A stretch of 64,000 bases of DNA from Maniola hyperantus. Taxonomy: Eukaryota; Arthropoda; Insecta; Lepidoptera; Nymphalidae. Where the stretch lies: assembly GCF_902806685.2 (NCBI RefSeq), contig NC_048538.1, forward strand, positions 14,756,001 to 14,820,000. Reading direction: 5' to 3'. Positions within the stretch are counted from its first letter, which is position 1; each line of letters opens with the position of its first letter. The notes under the pieces were generated by a model. The model did no database searches. It was given only the letters and a program-made list of their open reading frames with translations, and was not told the DNA's origin. Shown one piece after another: positions 33,856 through 44,099 of the stretch. A program made the translations under genes and the position numbers.

Positions 33856-34021
33856 ATGGCGTCCGTGCGCACGCGCTCCGCATCCCCCAAATCCGTCTCG
33901 TTTTCCCCCGTGTTGGAGAGGAAGTACAGTGTCGAACGTGCACCAAACGCACCCAAGGAAAACCAAGACCTGAGTGCAACGGATTGGCGCAGATATTTCA
34001 GCGATTTCAGCTCATATCTAG
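33856..34021 (+). CDS. Pax: Paxillin candidate first coding exon 1b (55-residue N-terminal extension)
   Basis: An open segment of 55 codons plus one G, running from the ATG at 33856 to a consensus donor (CTAG|GTAAGT at 34022). An in-frame TGA two codons upstream fixes the start; the context has G at -3 and +4. The peptide begins MASVRTRSASPKSVSFSP, is basic and Ser-Pro rich, and ends DWRRYFSDFSSYL. Spliced to 43109 it gives ...SSYL-DALLADLQ, which supplies the first Leu of a canonical LD motif. Base composition is clearly richer in GC than the flanks. Phase, donor and restored LD1 agree independently. I do not recognise the extension from another paxillin, and no transcript evidence is available. 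The predicted protein is 671 aa. Confidence 0.6.
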
Positions 34022-34472
34022 GTAAGTGCTGAGCAGTCGGGACCTGGTATGAGTCAAGTCGCTTTTATTGTACGGCCTTGTTCTATATCGGTAGCGTGTT
34101 ACTGGAGCGTTTGGGATGCCATACCGTAAACAAACTGCGTAATCGCAAATTATATTATGATTATTGCAAACCTTTTGTCTCATTGCCTTGTGCAAACTGT
34201 AGAAACTTATCTTCAGCACTATTCAAATAAATATAAGACGAACCATTTACACATTTTATTAGAAGGTGGTATACATTTACATACTTGCAGTAGGTTATCA
34301 TTATCATTATGGTTCGCAGCAATTATTTATTTAATTGCCTCGTAATTGTTCTTATTCATTTATCTTCCAATTCTTTCTTAGTCTTATATGATGTATTTCT
34401 ATCAACCCTGAGTACCGATAAATGTGGCGCGTCTTTCATAAACATAAGAACTGCCATCTCCTGAAAAAAAAA

Positions 34473-34600
34473 TCGGCCAAGTGCGAGTCAGACTCGCGCA
34501 GCGAGGGTTCCGTACTCGGGTATTTTTGTCAACATTTTGCGCGATAAATCAAAAACTATTATGCATAAAATAAATAAAAATTTGTTTTAGAATATAAAAT
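34473..34600 (+). mobile_element. Interspersed repeat R, 5' part
   Basis: TCGGCCAAGTGCGAGTCAGA, GCGAGGGTTCCGTACTCGGG and GCGATAAATCAAAAACTATT; truncated after TTTTAGAATAT. Confidence 0.8.
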
Positions 34601-35369
34601 TGTCTGATTTCTAATTATATTCCGAAGAAAATATAAAAGTTGACGAAAGATTATATACGTCTTTGTTACCTGTTATCTGTCAAAGCCACCAAGATTCATC
34701 AACTTCATAGTCGCTGATTGTTCCTACTTGTGTTGGGGACAATGCGCAGAGAAACTTTCAGCTTTCATAAAATAACGAATGTCTGGCCCTCACGGACTCT
34801 TAGTCCATGACTTAGACGCTTGGTAATTGGAAATGTAGGTTGACATCTGTGTTGATACAATACACTAACGACTGGTAGCACAAACACGGCATTGTATCAT
34901 TTTAAAGTGCCCACGTGCTTGTGTTAATTGGACTACACTTTATTGCCTACTTATTGCCAGTATGACTTGATTTGATGTCTATTATTTTTATTCAAAAATT
35001 TTAAGGGATCTTTAAATCACTATGTGATCATGCCAGGCCCATAATACCATGACTACATCTGAATCAATATTTGTAGAACAACTTATTTTAAATGTTAAAT
35101 CAGAAGTGGGATAACACGAAAAGGTAATCCAACTATCGAGCAGAAATTAACTCGGGAGGACTAAAAATCTTTTGGGGTAGGTATTGGCAAACCAGGTGAA
35201 TTGGAGGAATTATTATAGACAGAAATAAATTGACTGAAATAGATTCAAAATTGATAGAAATAAATTAAAATCTGTTAATTATTACTTATTTAAAAAAGTT
35301 GTGAACCTACCTATTTTTATAAAAGATCCTCAATATGTTCTCAATTGTGACATAAATGAAAGGAAAATA
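34601..35369. other. Intronic, unassigned
   Basis: Nothing recognised. Confidence 0.4.
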
Positions 35370-35515
35370 TGACTAACTGACTGACTGAGCTGCAGATAGC
35401 TATTATGACGTATATATCCGCTAAGAAATGATTGTGATTGAAATTGTGAATGTGTAAAATAGGAGTTCGAAAGTGAAGTTAACACGGACGAAGTCGCGAG
35501 CATAAGCATGAACTA
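35370..35515 (+). mobile_element. Degraded Helitron-like repeat H1
   Basis: ACTAACTGACTGACTGAGC, GATAGCTATTATGACGTATA and ACGGACGAAGTCGCGAGCAT in the order of the complete copies at 51646 and 52636. Confidence 0.65.
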
Positions 35516-35997
35516 CAAAGTCTTACGAGGGAATGTCCTAAAGAAAAACATATCCTTATCAAATTGTTTATTTATCAAAACCTTGTTGAAAATACGCATA
35601 CAATCTAGCGCGAAAAAAGTTATATTAATTGTTAGTTCAATGTTTCTCGCAATTTCTTCCTAGTTTGGCTAATTTCTAAGTGAAACAAAGCACGACACTA
35701 TATCAGGCAGGCAGTGTCAACTTGCAGATAACCTTGCGGTTTGATATCATGCTGCGAAACGGTTCGGGTTTACTGCACTGTCGACTATCGATGAAACTAT
35801 ATTACGCGACAGGTTGAGATGGCAATCGGGATGGGGATAGCGCGGGTGTTGTGCGGGTGTGCAGGGCGCCCCATCGCCTCATACCCCGGTTGCCATCTCG
35901 ACCAGTCGCGGACTATATATTATTTCCTCTTTTCGAATATTTTAAATAGTACATTTTTTTAATTTTTAAGAACGGTGATTTAAAATGTATATTGGAC
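35516..35997. other. Intronic, unassigned
   Basis: Contains ATATTACGCGACAGGTTGAG and TTGCCATCTCGACCAGTCGC near 35810 and 35890, an inverted pair enclosing a short GC-rich centre, perhaps a small MITE. Confidence 0.4.
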
Positions 35998-36550
35998 TAG
36001 CTGGTGCCCGCGACTTCATACGCGTGGATTTAGGTTTATAAAAATCCCGTGGGACTCTTTGAGTTTCCGGGATAAAAAATAGCATGTCCCTTTTTTTTTT
36101 TTTTTTTTTTTTTCAGATACAAGTTAGCCCTTGACTGCAATCTCACCTGGTGGTAAGTGATGATGCAGTCTAAGATGATAGCGGGCTAACCTGGAAGGGG
36201 TATGGCAGTTTTTTTTAAACCCATACCCCTTTGGTTTCTACACGGCATCGTACCGGAACGCTAAATCGCTTGGCGGCACGGCTTTGCCGGTAGGGTGGTA
36301 ACTAGCCACGGCCGAAGCCTCCCACCAGACCAGACCAGAAATTTAGAAATTATAAAATTCCAAACCCCTGCCAGGAATCGAACCCGGGACCTCCCACTAT
36401 TAAGACCACAGCGCTCACCACTGCGCCAGGGAGGTCGTCATAGGTCTTTCCAGGTCTTAAATTATACCCATGCAAAAATCACGTCGATCCGTTGCTCCGT
36501 TGCGACGTGATTGAAGGACAATCACACTTTCACATTTATAATAGGGGTAG
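35998..36550 (-). mobile_element. Helitron-like repeat H2, split by a SINE
   Basis: CTAGCTGGTGCCCGCGACTT ... TTCCGGGATAAAAAATAGC lies before 36090, and TTATACCCATGCAAAAATC, GTTGCGACGTGATTGAAGG, CACATTTATAATAGGGGTA after 36440. Confidence 0.85.
36090..36440 (-). mobile_element. tRNA-derived SINE C
   Basis: Antisense: a T run of about 24 (36090-36113) is the poly(A) tail and the tRNA-like head lies at 36380-36435 (A box TGGCGCAGTGGTGAGCG, B box GGTTCGATTCC on the - strand). A truncated sense copy is at 45925-46150. The ORF at 36295-36510 is a by-product. Confidence 0.88.
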
Positions 36551-37354
36551 TGATTTTATTTAATTAATCTCTTCTTCTTCTTCTTCTTCAAGTTCAGTTC
36601 TATACATTTATTGTATTAGATATTATAGTATAGATTACAGTCACTAGGACGCCTGAATAAATTCAATAATAAATTCCTTTATCAGTCAATGTAGCCTTTA
36701 GTATTACCACAGTGTTTGCTCAATGCCGCGATCTTGCTCTCAGTTCGAAATCAGGCGCCAGTCGTGTTAGGAGTAAGTATATTTATAGAACCATGTGATG
36801 TGTATCATTTGTCATTAAGTCGTGTGAATATGGTTTCTTATTACAGTACTCAGCATCAGCAATAAGATTGTATTCATTTCTTTGAATGAATCTTCATTAG
36901 GAATATTTGGTTAACTAAAGTTTTATTATTTTAGTTGACTTTTATTTTATAAAGAACACTGTTTCGTTGTCGGGTCGTGACACTAGAGCTCTGCCTGAAA
37001 ATCAGCGCTGCAGTTGTCAAATACTGCAGCATCATACTGACGCAGTAGCTCATTACGCTCAAACAAGACATCATTTTTGTTCTTAGTATTTCTTAGTTTT
37101 AATTTTTAACATTAATTTGTATTTTGTATTTGTATTTATTTATTTATTAAAGAAGAATATTTGCAGGTTACAACAAATTTGGTGCATTCATAAACTTTAA
37201 ATAAGTTTTTCCGTACACCAGTGCCGTCGAATTGGTTTATATATTTTGTTTCTCTTGTTTTATGAGCTGAATTTTTTTATCTAAAGTTTTTTTTAGATTC
37301 ATACAGTTTCATTTTTAGCATTAAGATTTTTTTATAACAATATTATAGTCTTTA
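36551..37354. other. Intronic, unassigned
   Basis: A (CTT)n run at about 36570-36589; otherwise nothing recognised. Confidence 0.4.
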
Positions 37355-37440
37355 TCATCACCATCATCATCTCAACCCATCGAATGGTCCATTATCGAAC
37401 ACGGGTCTCCTCCGAATGAAAACGTGTTAATCCGGTTATG
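37355..37440 (-). mobile_element. SINE/LINE tail fragment with (CAT)n
   Basis: ATCATCACCATCATCATCTC, AACCCATCG and AACACGGGTCTCCTCCGAATG. Confidence 0.6.
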
Positions 37441-37599
37441 GTAGAGATTTTGTCTCTTGGCCGAACTAAATTGACAGGTCTAAAATAATGTTTCCCTTTC
37501 CCAAAGTGCCATGCCGTGCGGAATTAAATATATTCTAGAATAACATTACTTTTAAATCTCTCTATTTAATTTAAATAGAGAGTAACGGGCAGTAACCCT

Positions 37600-37780
37600 G
37601 CAGCATCCAGGATTAAGGAGTTGGGGCCAGAAATTTTTATGGGACCACCACGGAAACTTCTGCTGTTGATTAAACAAAAAAAAATTGCAAATCGGTCCAG
37701 AAACCTCGAAAAAATCAGTGTATATACATTAAAAAAATGGATCGAATTGAGAACCACCTCCGTTTTGGAAGTCGGTTAAA
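37600..37780 (+). mobile_element. Interspersed repeat ending in GAAGTCGGTT
   Basis: ATCCAGGATTAAGGAGTTGG, AAATTGCAAATCGGTCCAG, then GAATTGAGAACCACCTCC and TTTTGGAAGTCGGTTAAAAA. Confidence 0.7.
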
Positions 37781-37939
37781 AATCGTCACTGAGACACCAT
37801 TTTATAGGTTCCAATTTACTGGGCTCCATTATCATATTAATTTGTGGAATTCCTTGTGCAAACTTAAAACTGGTTAGGTATCCTTGAAATAAAAAAAATC
37901 TTGAAACTTTTAATGCTTGGTTTGGGAATTTGGTACAAT

Positions 37940-38138
37940 CCATTCTAATATTATAAATGCAAAAGTGTGTCTGTCTGTCTGTCTGCTAACTTTTCACGGC
38001 CCAACCGTTCAACCGATTTTGATGAAATTTGGTACCTACAGAGTTAGCTTATATCCCGGGGAAGGACACAGGCTACTTTTTATCCCGGAAAATTGAAGAG
38101 TTCCCACGGGATTTCAAGAACCGCGGGCATCATCTAGT
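37940..38138 (+). mobile_element. Helitron-like repeat H2, complete copy
   Basis: Starts TTCTAATATTATAAATGC, (TGTC)n, CCCGGGGAAGGACACAGG, and ends GGGCATCATCTAGTT. A CTAG 3' end without target duplication is typical of Helitrons; the family call is by recognition. Confidence 0.8.
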
Positions 38139-38527
38139 TCTTGATAAATACACTACAGAGTTTTGTTAATATAAATAAAACCTTCGACATGCCTTCGACT
38201 TAGAATTTAGTCATAAAGACGTTTGAGTCATAGAAATTGGTTTGTTTGAGGGGGCAGAATACACAAGTAGGGTCTACTTTTTGCAACATCCTTTTGATGT
38301 CGAAACATTTAGGTTTTTAGCATATTTTTAGTATTTGTCTTGTACCAATACTCGAAAAACATACTAATGTAGTCGTAAAGCGAAGCCTGTGAGAGCAGTC
38401 GAGACAAATTCCGTAAAGCGCGCGTCATCGTGTGACGCCTCACTATCAACGCGGTGTGGCGCTGCGCTGGCGTCAGTGTCCATTGATCGACTTACATCTT
38501 TAATCGTATCAAGCGCTGGATTATTTT
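38139..38527. other. Intronic, unassigned
   Basis: Nothing recognised apart from a GC-rich patch around 38395-38475. Confidence 0.4.
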
Positions 38528-38650
38528 TTAGGGTTCCGTATCTACAAAGAAAAAAGGTGCCCTTATAGGATCACTTCATTGTCTGTCGGGTACTTCTCGT
38601 TGAACTAGAACTATGAAATTTGGAAAGTAGCAGTGGATTACTCCCCCCGT
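38528..38650 (-). mobile_element. Interspersed repeat R, truncated
   Basis: AGGGTTCCGTATCTAC, CCTTATAGGATCACTTC, GGGTACTTCTCGTTGAAC. Confidence 0.75.
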
Positions 38651-39087
38651 TCAAACTTGTCATTTGTCGACCTCGGATTTAAATCGGATGTTCCAGTGGC
38701 AGAAGATTTAATAGGATTTTATATTCACACTTGTCGGAAACCGATTTTGTGTTAAAATGTACTGCCATTGGAACATCAAGTGACAAACGACAAGTGGGAA
38801 CGGGGAGATAAGTAAAGGTAAAAATCCGAAAACCGTGAATTTTAACGGAAGCTGAATATTCGACTCACTAACTAAAGTTATCAGAAAAGCGGAAATATTT
38901 CGTAAAGGGTAGGGTATAGATAGTTACCCATCACACACTTTCTGTTAGATTTTTGTAGAAACACTTAGTTTTTGTGATTAGATATTTGGTTGAGAATTTA
39001 CCAAGATGGATTGTCATCTTCTCAAACGTTTTTCTAGTCTCAATCTTGAACTGCAATCCGCTTTTGGTCAGTTACAAATATTGTCAT
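38651..39087. other. Intronic stretch with an inverted pair
   Basis: CCCGTTCAAACTTGTCATTTGTC (around 38647) and GACAAACGACAAGTGGGAACGGG (around 38783) face each other with a GATGTTCCAGTGGCAG/CTGCCATTGGAACATC pair inside: probably a diverged MITE of about 160 bp. Confidence 0.6.
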
Positions 39088-39309
39088 CCATACTAATATT
39101 ATAAATGCAAAAGTGTGTATGTCTGTCTGTCTGTCTGTCTGCTAGCTTTTCACGAGGTTCAACCGATTTGGACGAAATTTGGTACAGCGATAGCTTGCAT
39201 CCCGGGGAAGGACATAGGGGTACTTTTCATCCCGGAAAATTAAAGAGTTCCCACGGGATTTTTAGGAAAACCTAAATCCACGCGGACGAAGTCGCGGGCA
39301 TCATCTAGT
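39088..39309 (+). mobile_element. Helitron-like repeat H2, complete copy
   Basis: Same landmarks as 37940-38138, with CCTAAATCCACGCGGACGAA and GTCGCGGGCATCATCTAGTT at the end. Confidence 0.82.
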
Positions 39310-39888
39310 TGTAAAATAAAACAATAATTAGTTAGACGAAGTTACGGGATCTAGTAATTACATCGGCTTCTTACTTGTGATGTAAATATTAGCTGAGGAA
39401 AAATGAAAACACCTCAGCCAGTCGGACGCTAGTTTATAATTGAAAACACATTTATACAGTGACGAAATAGGCGTAAACCATTACAGTAGCTGTTCGTATT
39501 CGTTTGTCTAAAAGAAAAAACCGCGGAATCCCAAATATTTATGTGAACAATGTGTTAGGCCGTGCGCGATTTTTGCGGTCTGCGCTTGAGGTGAATCAGT
39601 ACTGCATTAGTCCATAAGACAGCCGCCCGCGCCTTAAACCGTCTAGAGGGCAAAGATATTTAAATTTAGAATCCTTCCGCCGCCCTTTTCGTGTAACTTT
39701 TTTTTTAATTTTATGAAAGTTCGCGAATTCTTTGCAACCAGTTTGCGAGATCATTCTCCTTTAGTAACTGACCGGATAATCAAGAAAGAATTTTGATTCT
39801 GTTAAAAGCAGATTGAGTGTTAGTGATCGTTCGGAAACTGAGGAATAAATTAAGAAAATTGGATTTAACTTACTTAAGTGCCATCATA
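39310..39888 (+). promoter_or_regulatory. Possible promoter/5' UTR of paxillin exon 1c
   Basis: Free of recognised repeats and less AT-rich around 39540-39640. No TATA box or initiator stands out, so the call rests on position. Confidence 0.3.
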
Positions 39889-40006
39889 ATGTCGAAAGCG
39901 CATTACAATGTTAATGACGATGTTTATGGGAAAATATTGAAACCCCATACAAATCTTCAGCCTCAAACCGACTACGCGGATGTGTTCGAGGCAGTTGAAG
40001 GATTAG
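39889..40006 (+). CDS. Pax: Paxillin candidate first coding exon 1c (39-residue N-terminal extension)
   Basis: An open segment of 39 codons plus one G, from the ATG at 39889 (A at -3) to a GT donor at 40007 (GTATTG, weaker than GTAAGT). The peptide starts MSKAHYNVNDDVYGKILKP and ends YADVFEAVEGL. Spliced to 43109 it gives VEGL-DALLADLQ, a complete LDxLLxxL motif extended upstream by a likely amphipathic helix. Tyr residues lie in acidic surroundings (VNDDVYG, TDYADVF), but whether they are phosphorylated is unknown. The reading frame stays open upstream to about 39817 without an earlier ATG. It is the candidate closest to LD1 (3.1 kb). The predicted protein is 655 aa. The weak donor is the main doubt. 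Confidence 0.6.
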
Positions 40007-40273
40007 GTATTGTATCTCCTTTTATCTACAGTAAGTACATTGATAGGAAGTAGCTATAGAACATAAGATATGGCCAGCTGACAAATAAGAATTTAATGCA
40101 GAAATTAAACAATGAGCCAAAATAGCTCAAATCTCTTGTTGTAAGGTTTAATGAAAGAACTCAAAATCTGGTTTAGGTAAGTCACAAGTTTATCAAGAAA
40201 TTGATGATCAACTTTAAAATGAATTTCGTTTACTTCTCATTTAACTACAGAGGCTATTTCCCTTGCTAAAACT

Positions 40274-40327
40274 ATAAGTCACAGATATTATAATGGGATC
40301 CCATTATAATACTTATCTGTGACTTAT
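40274..40327. repeat. Interrupted 25-bp hairpin
   Basis: ATAAGTCACAGATATTATAA ... (to 40298) pairs with 40299-40327; the right arm has a 4-nt insertion (TACT). No loop: the centre is GGGATCCC. Confidence 0.9.
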
Positions 40328-40722
40328 CGATTTCATATTCATATAGGAAGATAAGGCTCTTTAATCTGTAATTAATGGATATTTAATTAATTTTTATTAG
40401 TTAAGACATTATTTGAATACTCAATCACTTTCTTTGCCGACTCTACACGCAACATAGAGACTGTTAATCGAAAATAGTTTTTTTACTACCACGTTTAAGT
40501 GATAAACCCAAATTAACATTGCGTAAAAAGACGGCGATGTTTTAAGTGACGAAAACCATAAAACGTTAAGTGTCTCATCTCAGAACTGTGGAGCTCTCTG
40601 TCGTATCTCAGTAACAATGCTTCTTTAAGCAGTTTGACCGATAAGATAACGTACATTACGTGAGTGCTTACATGATGGAACAGATAAAGAATTTTTTGTA
40701 CTAGCCGATGCTTGCTACTACT
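40328..40722. other. Intronic, unassigned
   Basis: Nothing recognised. Confidence 0.4.
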
Positions 40723-41170
40723 CAAAAACCGGCCAAGTGCGAGTCAGACCTGCGCACCGAGGGTTCCGTACTCGGGGTATTTTTTCGTCATTTTGCACGA
40801 TAAATCAAAAACTGTTATGAATAGAAACAAATAAAAATCTGTTTTAGAATGTACAAGCAAAACCCTTCCGTGTGATACTTATGGTATAGTTGGTATAGTA
40901 CACTTGGTATAGTTATCTTACTTTGAAAATTGAAAATACTGATTATTTGTTCTTGAACACATTTTAATATTTTTTTATGATGCAACCACAAATTCACGCT
41001 TTTCGGATTTATTCCTTTATTTGTGCTATAAGATCTACCTACCGGCCAAATTTCATGATTCTAGGTCAACGGGAAGTACCCTATAGGTTTTCTTGACAGA
41101 TACGACAGACAGACAGACAGACAACGAAGTGATCCTTTAGGGGTTCCTTTTGCCTTTTGAGGTACGGAAC
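40723..41170 (+). mobile_element. Interspersed repeat R, complete copy
   Basis: AACCGGCCAAGTGCGAGTC ... TTTTGAGGTACGGAACTC with (ACAG)n near 41100-41120. Confidence 0.85.
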
Positions 41171-41652
41171 TCTACTCTACCTCACATATAATAATTAGTC
41201 GTGACATTGGGATTATTCCGAATGGATTTCTCGGAATTTTCTTCCCCAATGGCTGATGCAATCAGTGCATATGAAATATGAATCAATGTGGTAGTCGCAA
41301 TAATCTTATTGGCTTGACTTTTTTCAACGTGTCGCTTACTTCTTTCCTCTGACATGATGGTTGGAGATTGGAGATGGAGATTGCTCTGAATGAAATGTTG
41401 ACTCAACCTCAGTGTTGCCAACAGTGCCAATCGTACCAATAAAGCTTGCGACGATTGTGTCTACTGCGTCCTCGATAGTTAAGTCTTTTGTTCTATGTAA
41501 TTCTTTGTCTTTCTACCCGAGATGTGCATGGATGTAACGAGGGACGTGTAGGAAACCCTACATTATAATCGCTTCTCTTAATAGCTTAGCGCATTGAACG
41601 CCTTTCTTCTAAACTTTAAATCGAAAAAAGTACATGAATCACCTTATAGTAC
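41171..41652. other. Intronic, unassigned
   Basis: The minus frame at 41182-41439 has no recognisable domain. Confidence 0.4.
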
Positions 41653-41877
41653 ACTAGCTTATGCTCGCGACTTCGTCCGCGTGGACTACACAAAATTCAA
41701 ACCCCTATTCCACCCCCTTAAGGGTTGAACTTTCAAAAATCTTTTCTTAGCGGATGCCTACGTCATAATAGCTATCTGCATGCCAAATTTCAGCCCGATC
41801 CATCCAGTAGTTTGAGCTGTGCGTTAGCCGTTAATAGATCAGTCAGTCAGTCACCTTTTCCTTTTATATATTTAGAA
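41653..41877 (-). mobile_element. Helitron-like repeat H1
   Basis: Starts ACTAGCTTATGCTCGCGACTTC and ends with (CAGT)n, CACCTTTTCCTTTTATATA; antisense of 51646-51887. Confidence 0.82.
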
Positions 41878-42409
41878 GATGATTATCTTTAATGTTATCC
41901 ATTAATAAATCTAAATTTTTGACAATAATATACAAAAGTGACTGTTCTGGTCTGTTTGTACTTTGTTTAATTTTGAAAGAGTTTGCTGTTGCTAACTGTA
42001 TTGAAAAGGTGTTATGGGACCGTTGAACTCTCCCAAAATCAAAACTCGTTTTTGATCACCATTACTTGAAGGCCGGAGAAGCTTTTTCGTAATGCAAAAC
42101 AGGCGTATTCGCGAAAACAATAAAATTTTAAGATTCTGTTATCTGTATCACATAGGTACTGGTTGAAAACTGTAAAGTAGCGGCGTACTGCAAAAGTTTT
42201 GATCGACAGATGCATTTTGATTCCATATCGGTGATTTTGAAAGAAAAGGGTTTTCAAGTGACGAAAAGAGAAGGCTCTAAATTCAACATGGTCGATGCGT
42301 ATATTTTTTATGTATGTCCATTGTCCACGCATATATTTTTACAGAGTAGATACCTAGTCTGATTTTCATGATGCTTTTTTTTATTGGACGTATATTATAT
42401 AGTATAATT
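41878..42409. other. Intronic, unassigned
   Basis: The minus frame at 42039-42332 has no domain support. Confidence 0.4.
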
Positions 42410-42478
42410 ATGCTCTTAAACTAATATATATATAAGCAAGTCCAATTAGACTTGCTTATATATTAGTTAAAGGAGCAT
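42410..42478. repeat. Hairpin of about 30 bp
   Basis: ATGCTCTTAAACTAATATAT ... GCAAGTC pairs with GACTTGCTTATATATTAGTT ... GGAGCAT, loop CAATTA; one TA insertion and one mismatch. Confidence 0.9.
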
Positions 42479-43065
42479 AGTTATTAGGACTAAAAAGGTA
42501 GGTATATTTCATTTTCCGCTTTTCAGTTTCTTATTTCGTCGGCTTATTTATTTGTTAAAAAGTTTTTATGAAAAGAGATAATCTGTATGAAGTTAGGAAA
42601 TTTCTCTTAGTGTTACGATTTACGAAGGAACACTTTATGGCGCTATAACTTTTGCCAACGACCAAGTTAATTTGTGAACGCGTCGCGCGTTCATTGGTGC
42701 CAATTAGAAGACCGTCGATTTATTTTAACCAACATGACATCACATCCAAATGACCTATTCCACTCGTTTATTTAACGTCTGAGTAAATATGTAAACTATG
42801 GATAAACCATGTATTTATGTATTCACATGGCCGTAGCCAATAATTGATTTCGGGAGGGGTTTTATCGGGGTTTTAACGAAAGCCTTTCTGGGGAAAAAAA
42901 ACTTTTTACACTAATACTACTACTATAGGCTAAAGGATGTGTATTGTGTATGTTTGTTACTTTTTTACGCAAAAACTATTAGACGGAGTTGGTTGAAATC
43001 ATGAATGGAGATGGACTATATCCTGATTCATAACTTCCTAACCGCCTTTATTTCTAAGTCATAAA
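42479..43065. other. Intronic, unassigned
   Basis: Nothing recognised. Confidence 0.4.
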
Positions 43066-43108
43066 ATGTCTTCCACATCAACTCAAATCTGTCCTTTATC
43101 AATTCCAG

Positions 43109-43353
43109 ATGCCCTGCTAGCGGACCTCCAGAACTCCATAAATCCGGGACGAGTGAGCAGTCCGGTTGGCAGGACCAGTTCGCCGGGCGGGCGGACGAGT
43201 TCCCCGGGCCGGACCGGGTCACCGCTCGGTCGGGGCAGCTCTCCGGGGCGGTTGAGTTCACCCGGAGGAAGTCTCAGCTCACCCACCTCGACCGGATACG
43301 GCTCGATCAATGGCTCGAGGAACATCGGTTCGGATTATGCCAAACCTTCATCT
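43109..43353 (+). CDS. Pax: Paxillin exon 2: LD1 motif and Ser-Pro-Gly-rich linker
   Basis: The exon starts after the acceptor AATTCCAG with two nucleotides completing an Asp codon and ends in phase 0 before GTAAGT. It encodes 82 residues. DALLADLQNS at the start matches paxillin LD1 (human: LDALLADLE), the helix that binds ILK/parvin, vinculin and FAK-type partners in vertebrates. The rest is a low-complexity linker of repeated Arg/Gly-Ser-Ser-Pro-Gly units, with many possible proline-directed phosphorylation sites. Near its end, DYAKP is a YxxP motif of the kind that binds Crk-type SH2 domains when phosphorylated in vertebrate paxillin; whether that holds here is inference. An ATG at 43066, in frame and 43 nt upstream of the acceptor, could start a transcript that skips the splice. 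Confidence 0.93.
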
Positions 43354-44045
43354 GTAAGTTGAAAAATTTAATTGCTGAAAAACCTAGTCGGAACATTATA
43401 ATGCACCCCTAAATCAAAACTGTTTCAACTAAAAAAGGACGTTTTTCAGAACTAAAAATAACAGATTGTTTGTTAATTTACAGAAAATATTTAAGTAAAA
43501 TTCTAAAAAAAGATTTAGAAGGAATTATTGTGTTATGAATATTTTATAATATAGTTACTACAGTTTTATTCGCATACAGATTGTAGATTCGCAAGTCGGG
43601 GATTAAAAAATTAGGTTTATCTCAAAAGGCGAGGTTATTGAGTTGAAACAGTTTTGATCTAAAGATTCGATAATAATTAAATGGACTGCTCTTTGGAAAA
43701 TAATTTCTTCCGAATTAACTTGCTTAGAGGAGAATCTTTTTTAAAAATATCGAGGAGATCTTCAAGATCAAAATTTCTACAGCTGGCGTTATAAACATGA
43801 CGTACCATATAGAAAGTATGGAAGGGAATAGGGATGTCTGCGACTTTGCGCATGGGTCCTGTCTGTATTTTCCTACAGCGTAGGCTGAAAAAACATGACT
43901 GACGAACTAATGACGCGGCAGCAAAGTCAGACCAAATATGTAGATAAATCACCCACCGCGCCGGTTTAAATTTAGAGTTATTTTTACCTGATGCCAACTG
44001 TAGAAGTCTATTGATATAACAGCTACATCAGGCTACCTCTCAGAT
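43354..44045. other. Pax intron, unassigned
   Basis: The minus frame at 43677-43997 (106 codons) lacks a recognisable domain. Confidence 0.4.
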
Positions 44046-44099
44046 ACCTCAGATTCAGAGAAATCTTATGATCTCATAAGGTTTCTCTGAATCTGAGGT
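44046..44099. repeat. 26-bp hairpin with 2-nt loop
   Basis: Arms 44046-44071 and 44074-44099 pair with one mismatch (T opposite G). Confidence 0.95.

Noticed and set aside
33720..33966. Minus-strand frames opposite exon 1b
   Set aside because: Shadows of the + strand exon; no domain and no splice logic.
36380..36437. tRNA gene on the - strand
   Set aside because: It is the head of SINE C with a poly(A) tail at the other end and no acceptor stem.
43083..43325. Proline-rich frame on the - strand
   Set aside because: Antisense shadow of the Ser-Pro-Gly array of paxillin exon 2.
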